DNA of 64,000 nucleotides, taken from assembly GCA_025149125.1 (NCBI GenBank), contig CP102272.1:4278001-4342000 (forward strand), read 5' to 3'. Every line of letters begins with the position of its first letter. The first letter of the stretch is position 1. The DNA is from [Clostridium] asparagiforme DSM 15981. GTDB lineage: Bacteria; Bacillota; Clostridia; Lachnospirales; Lachnospiraceae. A program made the position numbers and the translations under genes. Of the stretch, positions 9,828-17,869 are shown in pieces. The notes beneath the pieces were generated by a model. The model was not told the origin of the DNA. It saw nothing but the letters and a program-made list of their open reading frames with translations, and did no database searches.

Positions 9828-9845
9828 ATGAACGATTTTATTCAT
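9828..9845. promoter_or_regulatory. Second copy of the 18-bp palindrome
   Basis: ATGAACGATTTTATTCAT lies about 48 bp upstream of the preferred kinase start. It matches the copy at 4924-4941 at 16 of 18 positions. The order terminator hairpin, then palindrome, then gene is the same at both places. Confidence 0.4.
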
Positions 9846-9856
9846 CTTCCTTAAAA

Positions 9857-9893
9857 CCAAAAAATGCGAACACGTTCTTCACGCGCTCGCATT
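9857..9893 (-). terminator. Terminator hairpin upstream of TCS1, intron-free homologue of the 6.9-kb site
   Basis: A 12-bp stem (9863-9874 with 9882-9893), a 7-nt loop and then TTTTTTGG on the minus strand. The same architecture and loop (TGAAGAA versus TGAAGAG) occur at 6910-6940. Confidence 0.7.
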
Positions 9894-9932
9894 CCATTCA
9901 TTAAATTTTATAGTTTTATTATACCAGAAGTT

Positions 9933-10172
<240 letters not shown>

Positions 10173-10554
10173 TCAAGCCAATTCAGGATTTTTTATTGAT
10201 CCACTTCCGACCTATTCCGGAGCATTTTTAAGCCCTAATATCTGAATCAATTCATTCCGATCGGAACCGATTGGGACTATGAAGATCTAAAACCGCAGCG
10301 ACGCGTTTTTTCTCACGCTCATGATACTCCGCTATAAAATGCCTGCCTTCCCTATTCGTACAATTTCCCGCCAGTTTCTATCAGACCTCAAATTTCTGTT
10401 TTAATGTTTCCATTTCGTGTCTTTAAAAATACAGGCAGCTCCTCCACTTCATCCGGATGAATATACCCGCACTGAAAAACACTACCCGGTAGGGGGTCAC
10501 CGATTGAATTTCAGAATAGGGACTTTCAAACTTCTTCTTGGGTGTTCCTCCTCT
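10173..10554. other. Intergenic stretch, nothing recognised
   Basis: There is no convincing gene on either strand. The short plus-strand frame starting at 10417 runs into the opposite-strand gene at 10555 and looks like a shadow. Confidence 0.4.
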
Positions 10555-11079
10555 CTAACCATTCACGTTCTCCGCAAATTCCTTTATATAGGACTTAAAT
10601 TTTTTGTTGTCCTCCGGCTGCATCATGAGTGGAATTGCGTACTCTGTCACTGTCATTGTAAAAAAACGGTTGCTGTCTTTAAAATAAAAAGAAACTTTTC
10701 CCATAACTCCGAGCTTTACTTCCTTTAAAATGTCCGTTGTAATATGTAAAATAAATTCCCGGTCCACCTCCATCTCTGTCCTAGAGGGACAAGGTACTGC
10801 CATAATATACATCTCATTTTCCCTATAACGGACAATAAAGTTTGGCAGAGAGGCGTAACCAGTCTGGATTCGGTCATAACCTTTCACCGTTGATACTGCA
10901 TCTTTCGCCCCCTGGGCCATCACAATTTCAAACCCGGCAGTTTCCGGGACCGCTGTTTCCGAACCTTTCCTCACTGCCTGAAGGAATTCTTCATATTTTC
11001 TCTTTGTTTTCTTTTCCGTTCCCTTAATCAAAATAAGCGCTATTCCCAACGGAACACATAAAAATAAAATTAAATACAT
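10555..11079 (-). CDS. Membrane-anchored hypothetical protein
   Basis: 174 residues. One N-terminal transmembrane helix (about 3-19) is followed by a charged KGTEKKTKRKYEEF segment and a soluble domain, probably exposed. I recognise no family. It lies at the end of a minus-strand run of small genes downstream of TCS2 and a lipoprotein gene, and may belong to that regulon. Confidence 0.65.
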   Translation of the reverse strand: MYLILFLCVPLGIALILIKGTEKKTKRKYEEFLQAVRKGSETAVPETAGFEIVMAQGAKDAVSTVKGYDRIQTGYASLPNFIVRYRENEMYIMAVPCPSRTEMEVDREFILHITTDILKEVKLGVMGKVSFYFKDSNRFFTMTVTEYAIPLMMQPEDNKKFKSYIKEFAENVNG

Positions 11080-11169
11080 AATTTTTTCTCCTCAACATCA
11101 TATTTAGCAGGCATTATCCATTCAAGAGCCTCATCGCGCTGCCATATTTCCGTCACACCCAATACACGG

Positions 11170-11454
11170 TTAAATAATTTCCCTCACAGATATAAGAAAT
11201 ACCGTAGAATCAGTCGCTGCTATATACCACATTGGATAACACCGCGCACTCCTTAGCCGGACAATCGTACCAAAAATTTCAACCGGTTCTGAAGATATAA
11301 AGTATTGCCTCTTCCACTCCTCAATTTTATGAAAAAGTAAACTCCATTTATCAGAATTGCTTTGCCCGGCAATCTTTACTCTGTCTGATATAAAATTCAA
11401 CAGATAATGACCAAAATTGTCGACAAAAAAACTTTCTTTCTCATTCTGTTCCAT
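11170..11454 (-). CDS. Hypothetical protein
   Basis: 94 residues, with no signal peptide or clear membrane segment. It starts MEQNEKESFF and ends with a hydrophobic strand (STVFLISVREII). The family is not recognised. It lies between a lipoprotein gene, from which it is separated by a terminator, and the 174-residue membrane protein. Confidence 0.5.
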   Translation of the reverse strand: MEQNEKESFFVDNFGHYLLNFISDRVKIAGQSNSDKWSLLFHKIEEWKRQYFISSEPVEIFGTIVRLRSARCYPMWYIAATDSTVFLISVREII

Positions 11455-11493
11455 ATAATCCTCGCGTTACCTTCCCGCGGGAATGTCGCAGAC

Positions 11494-11528
11494 AAAACGG
11501 CACCTGCTTCCTACCGGATAAGGTGCCG
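11494..11528 (-). terminator. Intrinsic terminator after the lipoprotein gene
   Basis: Arms CGGCACCT (11498-11505) and AGGTGCCG (11521-11528), followed on the minus strand by TTTT. It lies about 20 bp beyond the stop at 11549. Confidence 0.7.
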
Positions 11529-11548
11529 CCTCTGTGTCATAAAACCAA

Positions 11549-12301
11549 TCAACCCAAGCCTTTTCCCTCTTCAAAGGGCGTGATTGACTTTACCGCGCTC
11601 TTTTCGGCCATATCTTCAAAATATCTCACGTTTCCAGCCAGTGAATCCACCCCAATCAAAAGGGCGCGTCCTTCTTTATGCTGGATTACCACTGTTATGG
11701 TATCGGATGAAGCTGCTGCGCTGCCGAGAACCTTTAAGCGGTCTTCCGCTGCCAGCTGATGGGATATCACGAATTGTTTTGCTGTCTCCTCTGCGGACTG
11801 TGCCGTAACCGGTATCTCACTTTTTGCCCAATCCACATAACTTAAATGGATCCCTTTTATGGCTCCCTCCGCATTGAAGGATACATCGTACATCGGTTTG
11901 GTGTCGATATTTTCCATATCAATCACAGTGTCTGCCGAGATTTCACCAAAGTTAAGCTCCTCCGGAAGGAATGTAACGACCGTCTGCTGCTCTGCCTCGT
12001 ATTCGGGCATTGCGTCCATATACTGTACACTGACAGAATATCCTGTCGTATCCGTCAAGTCAACCCCAAAATAATCCCCCAGGGCTTCTTTTGCCAGTTC
12101 AACAAACGCAGCATCCGATTGAGGTTTTCCGGTCTCCTTCGCATTTTCCGAAGTTTTCAGCATATCCCCGCCTGCAGTAGTTGCCTCTGGCTGCCTTCCC
12201 GCTTCATTTGCATATGCGCTCCCACAACCTGACAGGCTAAGTATAAGCACTCCCGCACATAAGATTCCTGTGACTTTTTTCAAATTTCTTCTGTTTCCCA
12301 T
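11549..12301 (-). CDS. Secreted lipoprotein of unknown function
   Basis: 250 residues. The signal peptide ends in the lipobox LSGC (about residues 24-27), so the protein should be lipidated and anchored outside the membrane. The rest is acidic, with alternating strand-like segments such as TITVVIQHKEGRALLIGVD. I recognise no family. It follows the TCS2 kinase, and a near-perfect copy of the TCS2 promoter box lies about 60 bp upstream of its start, overlapping the kinase stop codon. That suggests control by TCS2. Confidence 0.8.
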   Translation of the reverse strand: MGNRRNLKKVTGILCAGVLILSLSGCGSAYANEAGRQPEATTAGGDMLKTSENAKETGKPQSDAAFVELAKEALGDYFGVDLTDTTGYSVSVQYMDAMPEYEAEQQTVVTFLPEELNFGEISADTVIDMENIDTKPMYDVSFNAEGAIKGIHLSYVDWAKSEIPVTAQSAEETAKQFVISHQLAAEDRLKVLGSAAASSDTITVVIQHKEGRALLIGVDSLAGNVRYFEDMAEKSAVKSITPFEEGKGLG

Positions 12302-12361
12302 TGCAATCTCCTCGTTTTTATTCTATTTACCAGGTGGCTGGTATGGACTCATCTTAGCCGG

Positions 12362-12383
12362 GAGTTGTATCATGATTGTAACA
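12362..12383 (-). promoter_or_regulatory. TCS2 box: tandem 11-bp repeat
   Basis: On the minus strand TGTTACAATCA is followed directly by TGATACAACTC. The copy at 14614-14635 differs at 2 of 22 positions. An 11-bp period is typical of OmpR-family dimer sites. The second half also reads as an extended -10 (TGATACAAC). Confidence 0.45.
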
Positions 12384-13794
12384 TCGGAAAAATGATTGTA
12401 AATTTCGTTCCCACCTTCACTCTGCTTACAAGTTCCAGTCTGGCATGATGAATCTTTACGATATCCGAACAGATGGATAGTCCAAGCCCTACTCCGTCAT
12501 TCCTTCTGCTCCTAACCTTATCTACCATGTAAAAAGTTTCAAACACTTTGTCCTGTTCTCCCTCCGGGATTCCTTCCCCTTCATCCTCAATCTCTACAAT
12601 CGCCTCCCCTGCCTCTCTCCGTATAGAAATCCGTATGGTATCCCCCACGTTTGACGCTTTCCTTGCATTATCCGTCAGATTCCCAAGTAGGGTTAACAGC
12701 AGTTCTCTCTCTGCCCGTACCATAACCGGCTCCCCCGGAACCTGTACAATCAGTTTCATCTGTGCCTTTTGAACCGATGGGTGCAGAATCGTTTCCGCCT
12801 CCATCACCACCTCCCGTAAATCACAGGGGATCAGCTCAAAGCTGTGATGTTCCAAAAATACGAGCTGAAGCATTAGTTCAGACAATTTTTCAATCCGTTT
12901 TCCCTGTTTAAAAATACGTTCCCCCAGTTCCTGCGATGTGTCCGGATCGAGGTCCGCTGAGCGCAGCAAATCCGCATATCCTACCACCGCTGTCAGGGGA
13001 GTGCGAAGCTCATGTGAGAAATTATCAATGAAACGCCGCTGTTCCTCTGTTGTCTTTTCTAATGCGGATACTTTATCTTCGACAGCCTGCGCCATCTCAT
13101 TATAGCGTGCCGCCAATTCACTGATTTCATCGTTTCCCCTTACTTCAACAAGCTCCGTATAATTACCGCTGCCGATTTTTCTGATTGATTCTGTCAGAAG
13201 GCGCACAGATTTTGTCAAATGTCTGGATATCCCATACATTCCCACAGCCAACACGGCGGCTGTTACAAAAAAGAGGCCAAAAAAGTACCGGTACTGCCGG
13301 CCGCGATTCTGCACGAAGTCTGTAATATCCATAAAACAGGTAGCTTCATATGTCTGATACGGTAGCGTAAACAGACTGGAAAGGCGCAGAAAGTATTTCT
13401 CTCCATATTGCAGCTTCTTATATTGCGGAGTGTAGGTCACTTCTCCGAGCGGCATAACCGGCAGCTCCAACTCCAGACTAGAGTATACCTCCTGCGTATT
13501 TTCACCGGCCTCTGCAAGCAGATAATACACCCCCCGGATTCTGGGCCGGATTTCCATATATTCCCGGATATATCCATTTGTCTTTCCAATCCCCCGCCTC
13601 GAATCGCGGACGCTGCTGGTATAAATATACCAGTTTAACCCCTCCGTAATACTTTTTTGTTCTTCGGAGAGCTGGTTTAGGTTCAATTCAAATACCTGCC
13701 TCGTATTCTGTTCAATCAGCAGAACACCGGTCCCAAGAAATATTAGAAGGAAAAAGGAAAGCGGCCACAGACAGAATCTCTGCCATAATTTCAC
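12370..13794 (-). CDS. Sensor histidine kinase (TCS2)
   Basis: About 474 residues from a GTG start at 13794 whose last bases overlap the regulator's TGA (GTGA), so translation is coupled. The longer frame upstream is only the regulator's shadow. Two transmembrane helices (about 7-26 and 172-192) flank an extracellular sensor. Then come a HAMP-like linker, H-box FSHELRTPLTAVVGYAD, N-box GNLTDNARKA, and ATP-lid motifs IEDEGEGIPEGE and GVGLGLSI. It pairs with the response regulator just upstream. The signal is unknown. Confidence 0.93.
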   Translation of the reverse strand: MKLWQRFCLWPLSFFLLIFLGTGVLLIEQNTRQVFELNLNQLSEEQKSITEGLNWYIYTSSVRDSRRGIGKTNGYIREYMEIRPRIRGVYYLLAEAGENTQEVYSSLELELPVMPLGEVTYTPQYKKLQYGEKYFLRLSSLFTLPYQTYEATCFMDITDFVQNRGRQYRYFFGLFFVTAAVLAVGMYGISRHLTKSVRLLTESIRKIGSGNYTELVEVRGNDEISELAARYNEMAQAVEDKVSALEKTTEEQRRFIDNFSHELRTPLTAVVGYADLLRSADLDPDTSQELGERIFKQGKRIEKLSELMLQLVFLEHHSFELIPCDLREVVMEAETILHPSVQKAQMKLIVQVPGEPVMVRAERELLLTLLGNLTDNARKASNVGDTIRISIRREAGEAIVEIEDEGEGIPEGEQDKVFETFYMVDKVRSRRNDGVGLGLSICSDIVKIHHARLELVSRVKVGTKFTIIFPMLQS

Positions 13795-14450
13795 GTCTCT
13801 GACACCTCCAGTCTGTAGCCCACATTTCTGACAGATACCATGGAATGCTCCAACCCCATCTTCCGTTTCAGGCGCTGCACATGGATATCTACCGTCCGGC
13901 TGTCCGGATCGAACTCCCCTCCCCACACTTCTTCATAAATGCGCTCCCTGTAAAGGGCGATATTCCGGTTTCTGAGAAACAGAAGAAGCAGATCATACTC
14001 CTTAGCTGTGAGTTCCACCGGGTGGCCGTCTTTTTCGACCGTTTTTGACTCCATATCAACCTCGATTCCTGCAACTGCAATCTTATCCCGGCTTTTACCA
14101 TACCGTCTCAGTACAGCTTCCACGCGGGCCGTCAGCTCTGCCAGTTCAAACGGTTTGGTGATATAATCATCTGCTCCCAGCTTAAATCCCCTCACCTTGT
14201 CTTCCAGCCTGGTCCTTGCCGTAATGAAAATCACAGGAGTATTGTAGTTTTTGATATATTCCATCAGTTCATAACCATCTGCCCCAGGCAGCATGATATC
14301 AAGGAGAATCAAATCATACCGTTTCGCCTCCAAAAGCCCGGCCGCCTCAGCGCCATCATAAACACTTTCACACTGGTATCCCGTTCTGGTAAGCCCTGCC
14401 GATATGATATCTGCAATCATCTCTTCGTCTTCTACAACCAGAATTCTCAT
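13791..14450 (-). CDS. OmpR/PhoB-family response regulator (TCS2)
   Basis: 219 residues from ATG 14450; the GAGGTGAG upstream is too close to the alternative ATG at 14462. The receiver domain has EDEE at 8-11, phospho-acceptor D51 in LLDIMLPG and Lys in ITKPF. The C-terminal winged helix contains LTAKEYDLLLLFLRN and NVGYRLEV. It is transcribed before its kinase. The box at 14614-14635 in its leader suggests autoregulation. Confidence 0.93.
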   Translation of the reverse strand: MRILVVEDEEMIADIISAGLTRTGYQCESVYDGAEAAGLLEAKRYDLILLDIMLPGADGYELMEYIKNYNTPVIFITARTRLEDKVRGFKLGADDYITKPFELAELTARVEAVLRRYGKSRDKIAVAGIEVDMESKTVEKDGHPVELTAKEYDLLLLFLRNRNIALYRERIYEEVWGGEFDPDSRTVDIHVQRLKRKMGLEHSMVSVRNVGYRLEVSET

Positions 14451-14493
14451 AGCCCATCTCACCTCACAGTAAAATTTTTAATCGAACCCTTGA

Positions 14494-14552
14494 CGGACGA
14501 AGTCCGCCCGAAGGGCATGAAATACGGGGTGCCCTTTGGGTATACTCGTCCG
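14494..14552 (-). other. Long nested hairpin in the TCS2 leader
   Basis: CGGACGA (14494-14500) pairs with TCGTCCG (14546-14552). Inside, an 11-nt arm near CGAAGGGCA pairs with TGCCCTTTGGG with one mismatch. It lies between the predicted promoter box and the regulator start. It could be an RNA leader element; there is no T-run, so a simple terminator is unlikely. Confidence 0.4.
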
Positions 14553-14613
14553 AACGCACCATGATGCAATACTGCGCATAGTTGTTTCGCGGGTAAAGGT
14601 ATAGGTTAACAAA

Positions 14614-14635
14614 GAATTGTATCATGTTTGTAACA
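14614..14635 (-). promoter_or_regulatory. TCS2 box at its own promoter
   Basis: TGTTACAAACA followed by TGATACAATTC on the minus strand. TGATACAAT matches an extended -10, and the site is almost identical to that at 12362-12383. Confidence 0.5.
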
Positions 14636-14718
14636 TAATAACATCAAATTACTGTTTAATCTTTAGAATCCAAGAAAGGGACTTATTTACAGCCCCTTTT
14701 CGCCCCACTTGACGATTG

Positions 14719-14921
14719 TCAAGAATCTCTCTTTAAAAAATGTATCTTTTCCGGCTTTAGCCGAATATATACCTCCTGCCCGGTCTGGCCTGAGAAATCC
14801 GCGTCTGTTACCATCGTGATGTCCGGTATGCATCCAGCTCCAGCTTTTGCGCCACTTCTGCTACCAGTTTCTCCCTTTCCGTTTTGCCGATATGCTGCAT
14901 TTTAAGGGGAAAGGCGATGTT
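14719..14921 (-). pseudogene. Remnant of an ABC sugar-importer ATPase (MalK/UgpC/MsmK type)
   Basis: The minus strand encodes NIAFPLKMQHIGKTEREKL, the segment that follows the Q-loop in CUT1 ATPases. After a frame change it continues VTDADFSGQTGQEVYIRLKP and then KIHFLKRDS and a stop, which matches the C-terminal end of that family. Walker motifs and most of the protein are missing. It lies just after the permease stop, where such an ATPase gene would be expected. The importer must therefore use an ATPase from elsewhere or be dead. Confidence 0.75.
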
Positions 14922-14935
14922 ATGAATCCCCTATG

Positions 14936-15775
14936 TTAATCTTTCATTCCGGAAGATATAATACCCTGCTCCAGATATTTCTGCCCGGACAGGAATATCA
15001 AAAGAGGAGGCATCAGCGTAATCAGTGACGCGATCAATGATACCCCGGCGTTATCCGCTGTGATGTTTGACATATATAATGACAGCGGCCAGAGCGCCTG
15101 GTTTTTTAAGAATGCCTGAGGCGCTTCTATTGCGTTCCAGTATTCCAAAAAGCCCAATACCACAGCCGAGAGAATGCCCGGCGCTCCCAGTGGAAGCCCC
15201 AATCGTAAAAATATCTGAAATGAGGAAGCCCCATCCACGGCTGCCGCCTCCATGACCGCCTCCGGTATATCCATGAAAAAACGTGTCATGATGAATACCG
15301 GAAGCGTTGATGCCGCACCGGGCAGAATGACCGCCCATACGGTATCAATCAGGCCCAGCTTATTCAGGACAAGATAGCTGGAAACCATAGTCACCTGAAA
15401 TGGCATCAGCATCAGGACAATATACAAGGTATAGAGTATCTTTTTTCCGCGAAAGTGAAACTTAGCAAATGCCCATGCCGCAGGAGCGCCCAAAAGGACA
15501 TGGCCGAGTATGATTGGAAAAACCTGCCTGCAGGAATTCCAGAATACCGTAAAAAACTGGGGCGTATCCAATAATAATTCCACATATGCCGCCAGTGTCG
15601 GATAACGCGCCATAACAGGCCATACAGCCGTTCCTCCCCTGCCCTCCAGGACAGGCGCTAGATTTTCAGACAGCTCTGCCCCTCCCATAAAAGTACCGGA
15701 TATCAACATCCACAGCGGCAGCCATATAAAGACCGCAATTAAAACAAGGGGCACGCCGAGAAGCCATTTTTTCAT
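14936..15775 (-). CDS. CUT1 ABC transporter permease, MalG/UgpE type
   Basis: 279 residues with about six transmembrane helices. The EAA-loop equivalent is EAAAVDGASSFQIFLRLGLPLGAPG, the contact with the ATPase. It overlaps the preceding permease gene by 4 bp. Together they form the membrane channel of a sugar-type importer. The partner ATPase gene directly downstream is reduced to a remnant. Confidence 0.9.
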   Translation of the reverse strand: MKKWLLGVPLVLIAVFIWLPLWMLISGTFMGGAELSENLAPVLEGRGGTAVWPVMARYPTLAAYVELLLDTPQFFTVFWNSCRQVFPIILGHVLLGAPAAWAFAKFHFRGKKILYTLYIVLMLMPFQVTMVSSYLVLNKLGLIDTVWAVILPGAASTLPVFIMTRFFMDIPEAVMEAAAVDGASSFQIFLRLGLPLGAPGILSAVVLGFLEYWNAIEAPQAFLKNQALWPLSLYMSNITADNAGVSLIASLITLMPPLLIFLSGQKYLEQGIISSGMKD

Positions 15776-16644
15776 GTCCTATCTCCTCTGTTCATAATTT
15801 TTTGCAGCAGTAATATTAAAATAAATACCAGAGTTGCCATCATCACAGCTCCGGCACACATTTTATCCACATCCAGATTGCCGTACCAGTTATTGAATAA
15901 GTGCTGAAGCATGTAAATACTGTCATCCGGATAACCTCCCGCAATCAAATAAGCCTCCCTGAACACCTTAAAGGAATTGAGCAGCGACAGCACGGTAATG
16001 GTAAATAATGTGGGCATAAGATTGGGAAGCGTAATCTTCACAAACCGCTGGATACTTCCGGCGCCGTCTATCTGAGCCGCCTCATATAATGCCGGATTTA
16101 TGGCGCTGAGTCCTGACAGCCACAGCACCATATCATATCCGAAATTCTTCCACAGATAAGCAAATACCAACACGCCAAAGGCTGCCTTACTTCCAATCCA
16201 GTCAACCGGAGCCATACCCCAAAGTGCAAGGAATGCATTGAGAAGTCCATTTTTATGAAAGAACACCCGCCACAAAAGAACAATCGAAGCAACGGGAACC
16301 GCCATGGGCACAAGAAACGAGGTCTTGAAAATGCCGCGCTTTTCCCTGAAGGAGGCCAGCATCAGGGAAACAGCCAGGGAAAAAAGTAACAGAAGCGGTA
16401 TGCAGACTAAGATAAATTTTGCGGTATTAGCTGCCGCCAGCTTAAACGCATGGTTCCTCAAGACTGCCAGATAATTTTGAAATCCCACAAACCGGTCACC
16501 GGCAGCCAGGAAAAAGGAACGGCGCAGAGCATCCAGCATAGGAATCAGCACCATAATGCTCACGAACAGCAGGCTCGGCAGCAAAAACAGCCAGGGTACC
16601 ATTTGTTCCCGGTTCAGAACACGGTATTCACGTTTTTTCTTCAT
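15772..16644 (-). CDS. CUT1 ABC transporter permease, MalF/UgpA type
   Basis: About 290 residues from ATG 16644, spaced 7 nt from GGGAGG; the longer frame to 16677 is less likely. Six helices, and an EAA motif in YEAAQIDGAGSIQRFVKITLPNLMP. It overlaps the upstream membrane protein gene by 17 bp and the downstream permease by 4 bp, so all are co-translated. Confidence 0.9.
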   Translation of the reverse strand: MKKKREYRVLNREQMVPWLFLLPSLLFVSIMVLIPMLDALRRSFFLAAGDRFVGFQNYLAVLRNHAFKLAAANTAKFILVCIPLLLLFSLAVSLMLASFREKRGIFKTSFLVPMAVPVASIVLLWRVFFHKNGLLNAFLALWGMAPVDWIGSKAAFGVLVFAYLWKNFGYDMVLWLSGLSAINPALYEAAQIDGAGSIQRFVKITLPNLMPTLFTITVLSLLNSFKVFREAYLIAGGYPDDSIYMLQHLFNNWYGNLDVDKMCAGAVMMATLVFILILLLQKIMNRGDRT

Positions 16645-17869
16645 CCATAATCCTCCCCTCACGGACATCGGCGGCAAGCGTTTCTTTCAGACAGTAAAAC
16701 AGAAAATCCACACATATCCAAAGACATGGCAGAAGATACATCGCTTTGCAAAAGGTCATATTGTGAGCAGAGGCTATCTTGAATGAAATCAGGCAAAGCG
16801 TCAGTGTATATACCGCACAATAGAAAATCATTCTTTTGTAAGAGCGTATGGATACCCGCATTGCTGCGGCTGCCGTAAAGGCAGAGGCACACACAGAAAG
16901 CAGCACTGCCATAAATGACGAGGTCCAAAGCTCCATATCCCGGAAGGCAGGCCCGGCCATCATCCAGGAGACCATATTTTTCCCCTGCTCCTGAAACAGA
17001 TTTCTCCAGAACTCAAAATCAGACCACATTGTGGGGACAAACTCGGAAGGAAACTCAGGCAGGTCCATACAATACCATAATACGGCCAATATACCGACAG
17101 CGATTAAAAAATAAATAGCCAGCAGAAGGGGATAACGGTAAAGCCTTTTTCCATGCCTGGTCACGCGCTCAAGGATTCCAAATGCCAGAAGGATCGCAGG
17201 GAGCCGGAGTATCATGCCAAGTACCCATGCAAATAATGTCAGGTCCAGGATCCGTCCCTCCGGAAAACCTGCCGATGAGAGATACTGACTAGCCCTCTCC
17301 CCGGCTCCCGGACCTGTAAACGTCAGCTGCATATTGGATAAGGGTTCTTCCGATTCCGCCTGCGCCTGTAAGAATAACCTTGGTTCTTCCTCCTCAAATA
17401 CGCCGCGGACATAGAACTGCTTTCCTTCCGCCTTTACCGGCAACCCAATCACATTGGTACTTCCCCACAGAGAGAATGCCAGACCGGTACTGACGGCACA
17501 GCCAGAGGCATCCGATCTGGCCGGATAAGCGCCGTCAGCCAGCATGGAGGATGATATATCCCCGCAGTCTCCAAAGACGTCAACAACATCCGCCTTCATC
17601 TTCTTTTCATCTGAAGCCATGATCTCCTGTTCCGGGTATTTCTGCCATAAAGTGACCTCCGGCTGGTTTCCTGCCCCATCCTGCCTTGCATAGGTCTGCT
17701 GCCTGATAAGCTCTGAGGGGCTGACACCGCCCTTTTCCCATTTAATGCCCACACTTTTACAGTGACTGATGGCCGTACTATAGAAAGAACAAGCGAAACA
17801 CCAAAGAACCGCTGCCAGTATTGCTGATATAGACAACGCCCGGTAATGAGCAAACCTGTTAATTTTCAA
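16628..17869 (-). CDS. Membrane protein with MacB-like extracellular domain
   Basis: 413 residues. A first transmembrane helix (about 12-32) is followed by an extracellular domain to about 195 with VVDVFGDC, GAYPARSDASGCAVSTGLA and FYVRGVFEEEE, which resembles the periplasmic core of MacB/FtsX-type permeases. About five helices follow. No ATPase domain is present. It lies between an HlyD-like adaptor gene (11-bp overlap) and two sugar permeases, an odd pairing of export-like and import-like parts. The assignment rests on motif resemblance only. Confidence 0.6.
   Translation of the reverse strand: MKINRFAHYRALSISAILAAVLWCFACSFYSTAISHCKSVGIKWEKGGVSPSELIRQQTYARQDGAGNQPEVTLWQKYPEQEIMASDEKKMKADVVDVFGDCGDISSSMLADGAYPARSDASGCAVSTGLAFSLWGSTNVIGLPVKAEGKQFYVRGVFEEEEPRLFLQAQAESEEPLSNMQLTFTGPGAGERASQYLSSAGFPEGRILDLTLFAWVLGMILRLPAILLAFGILERVTRHGKRLYRYPLLLAIYFLIAVGILAVLWYCMDLPEFPSEFVPTMWSDFEFWRNLFQEQGKNMVSWMMAGPAFRDMELWTSSFMAVLLSVCASAFTAAAAMRVSIRSYKRMIFYCAVYTLTLCLISFKIASAHNMTFCKAMYLLPCLWICVDFLFYCLKETLAADVREGRIMDEEKT

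Noticed and set aside
13795..13926. N-terminal 44-residue extension of the TCS2 kinase
   Set aside because: It is read out of the response-regulator gene in another frame. The GTG at 13794 overlapping the regulator stop is the natural coupled start.
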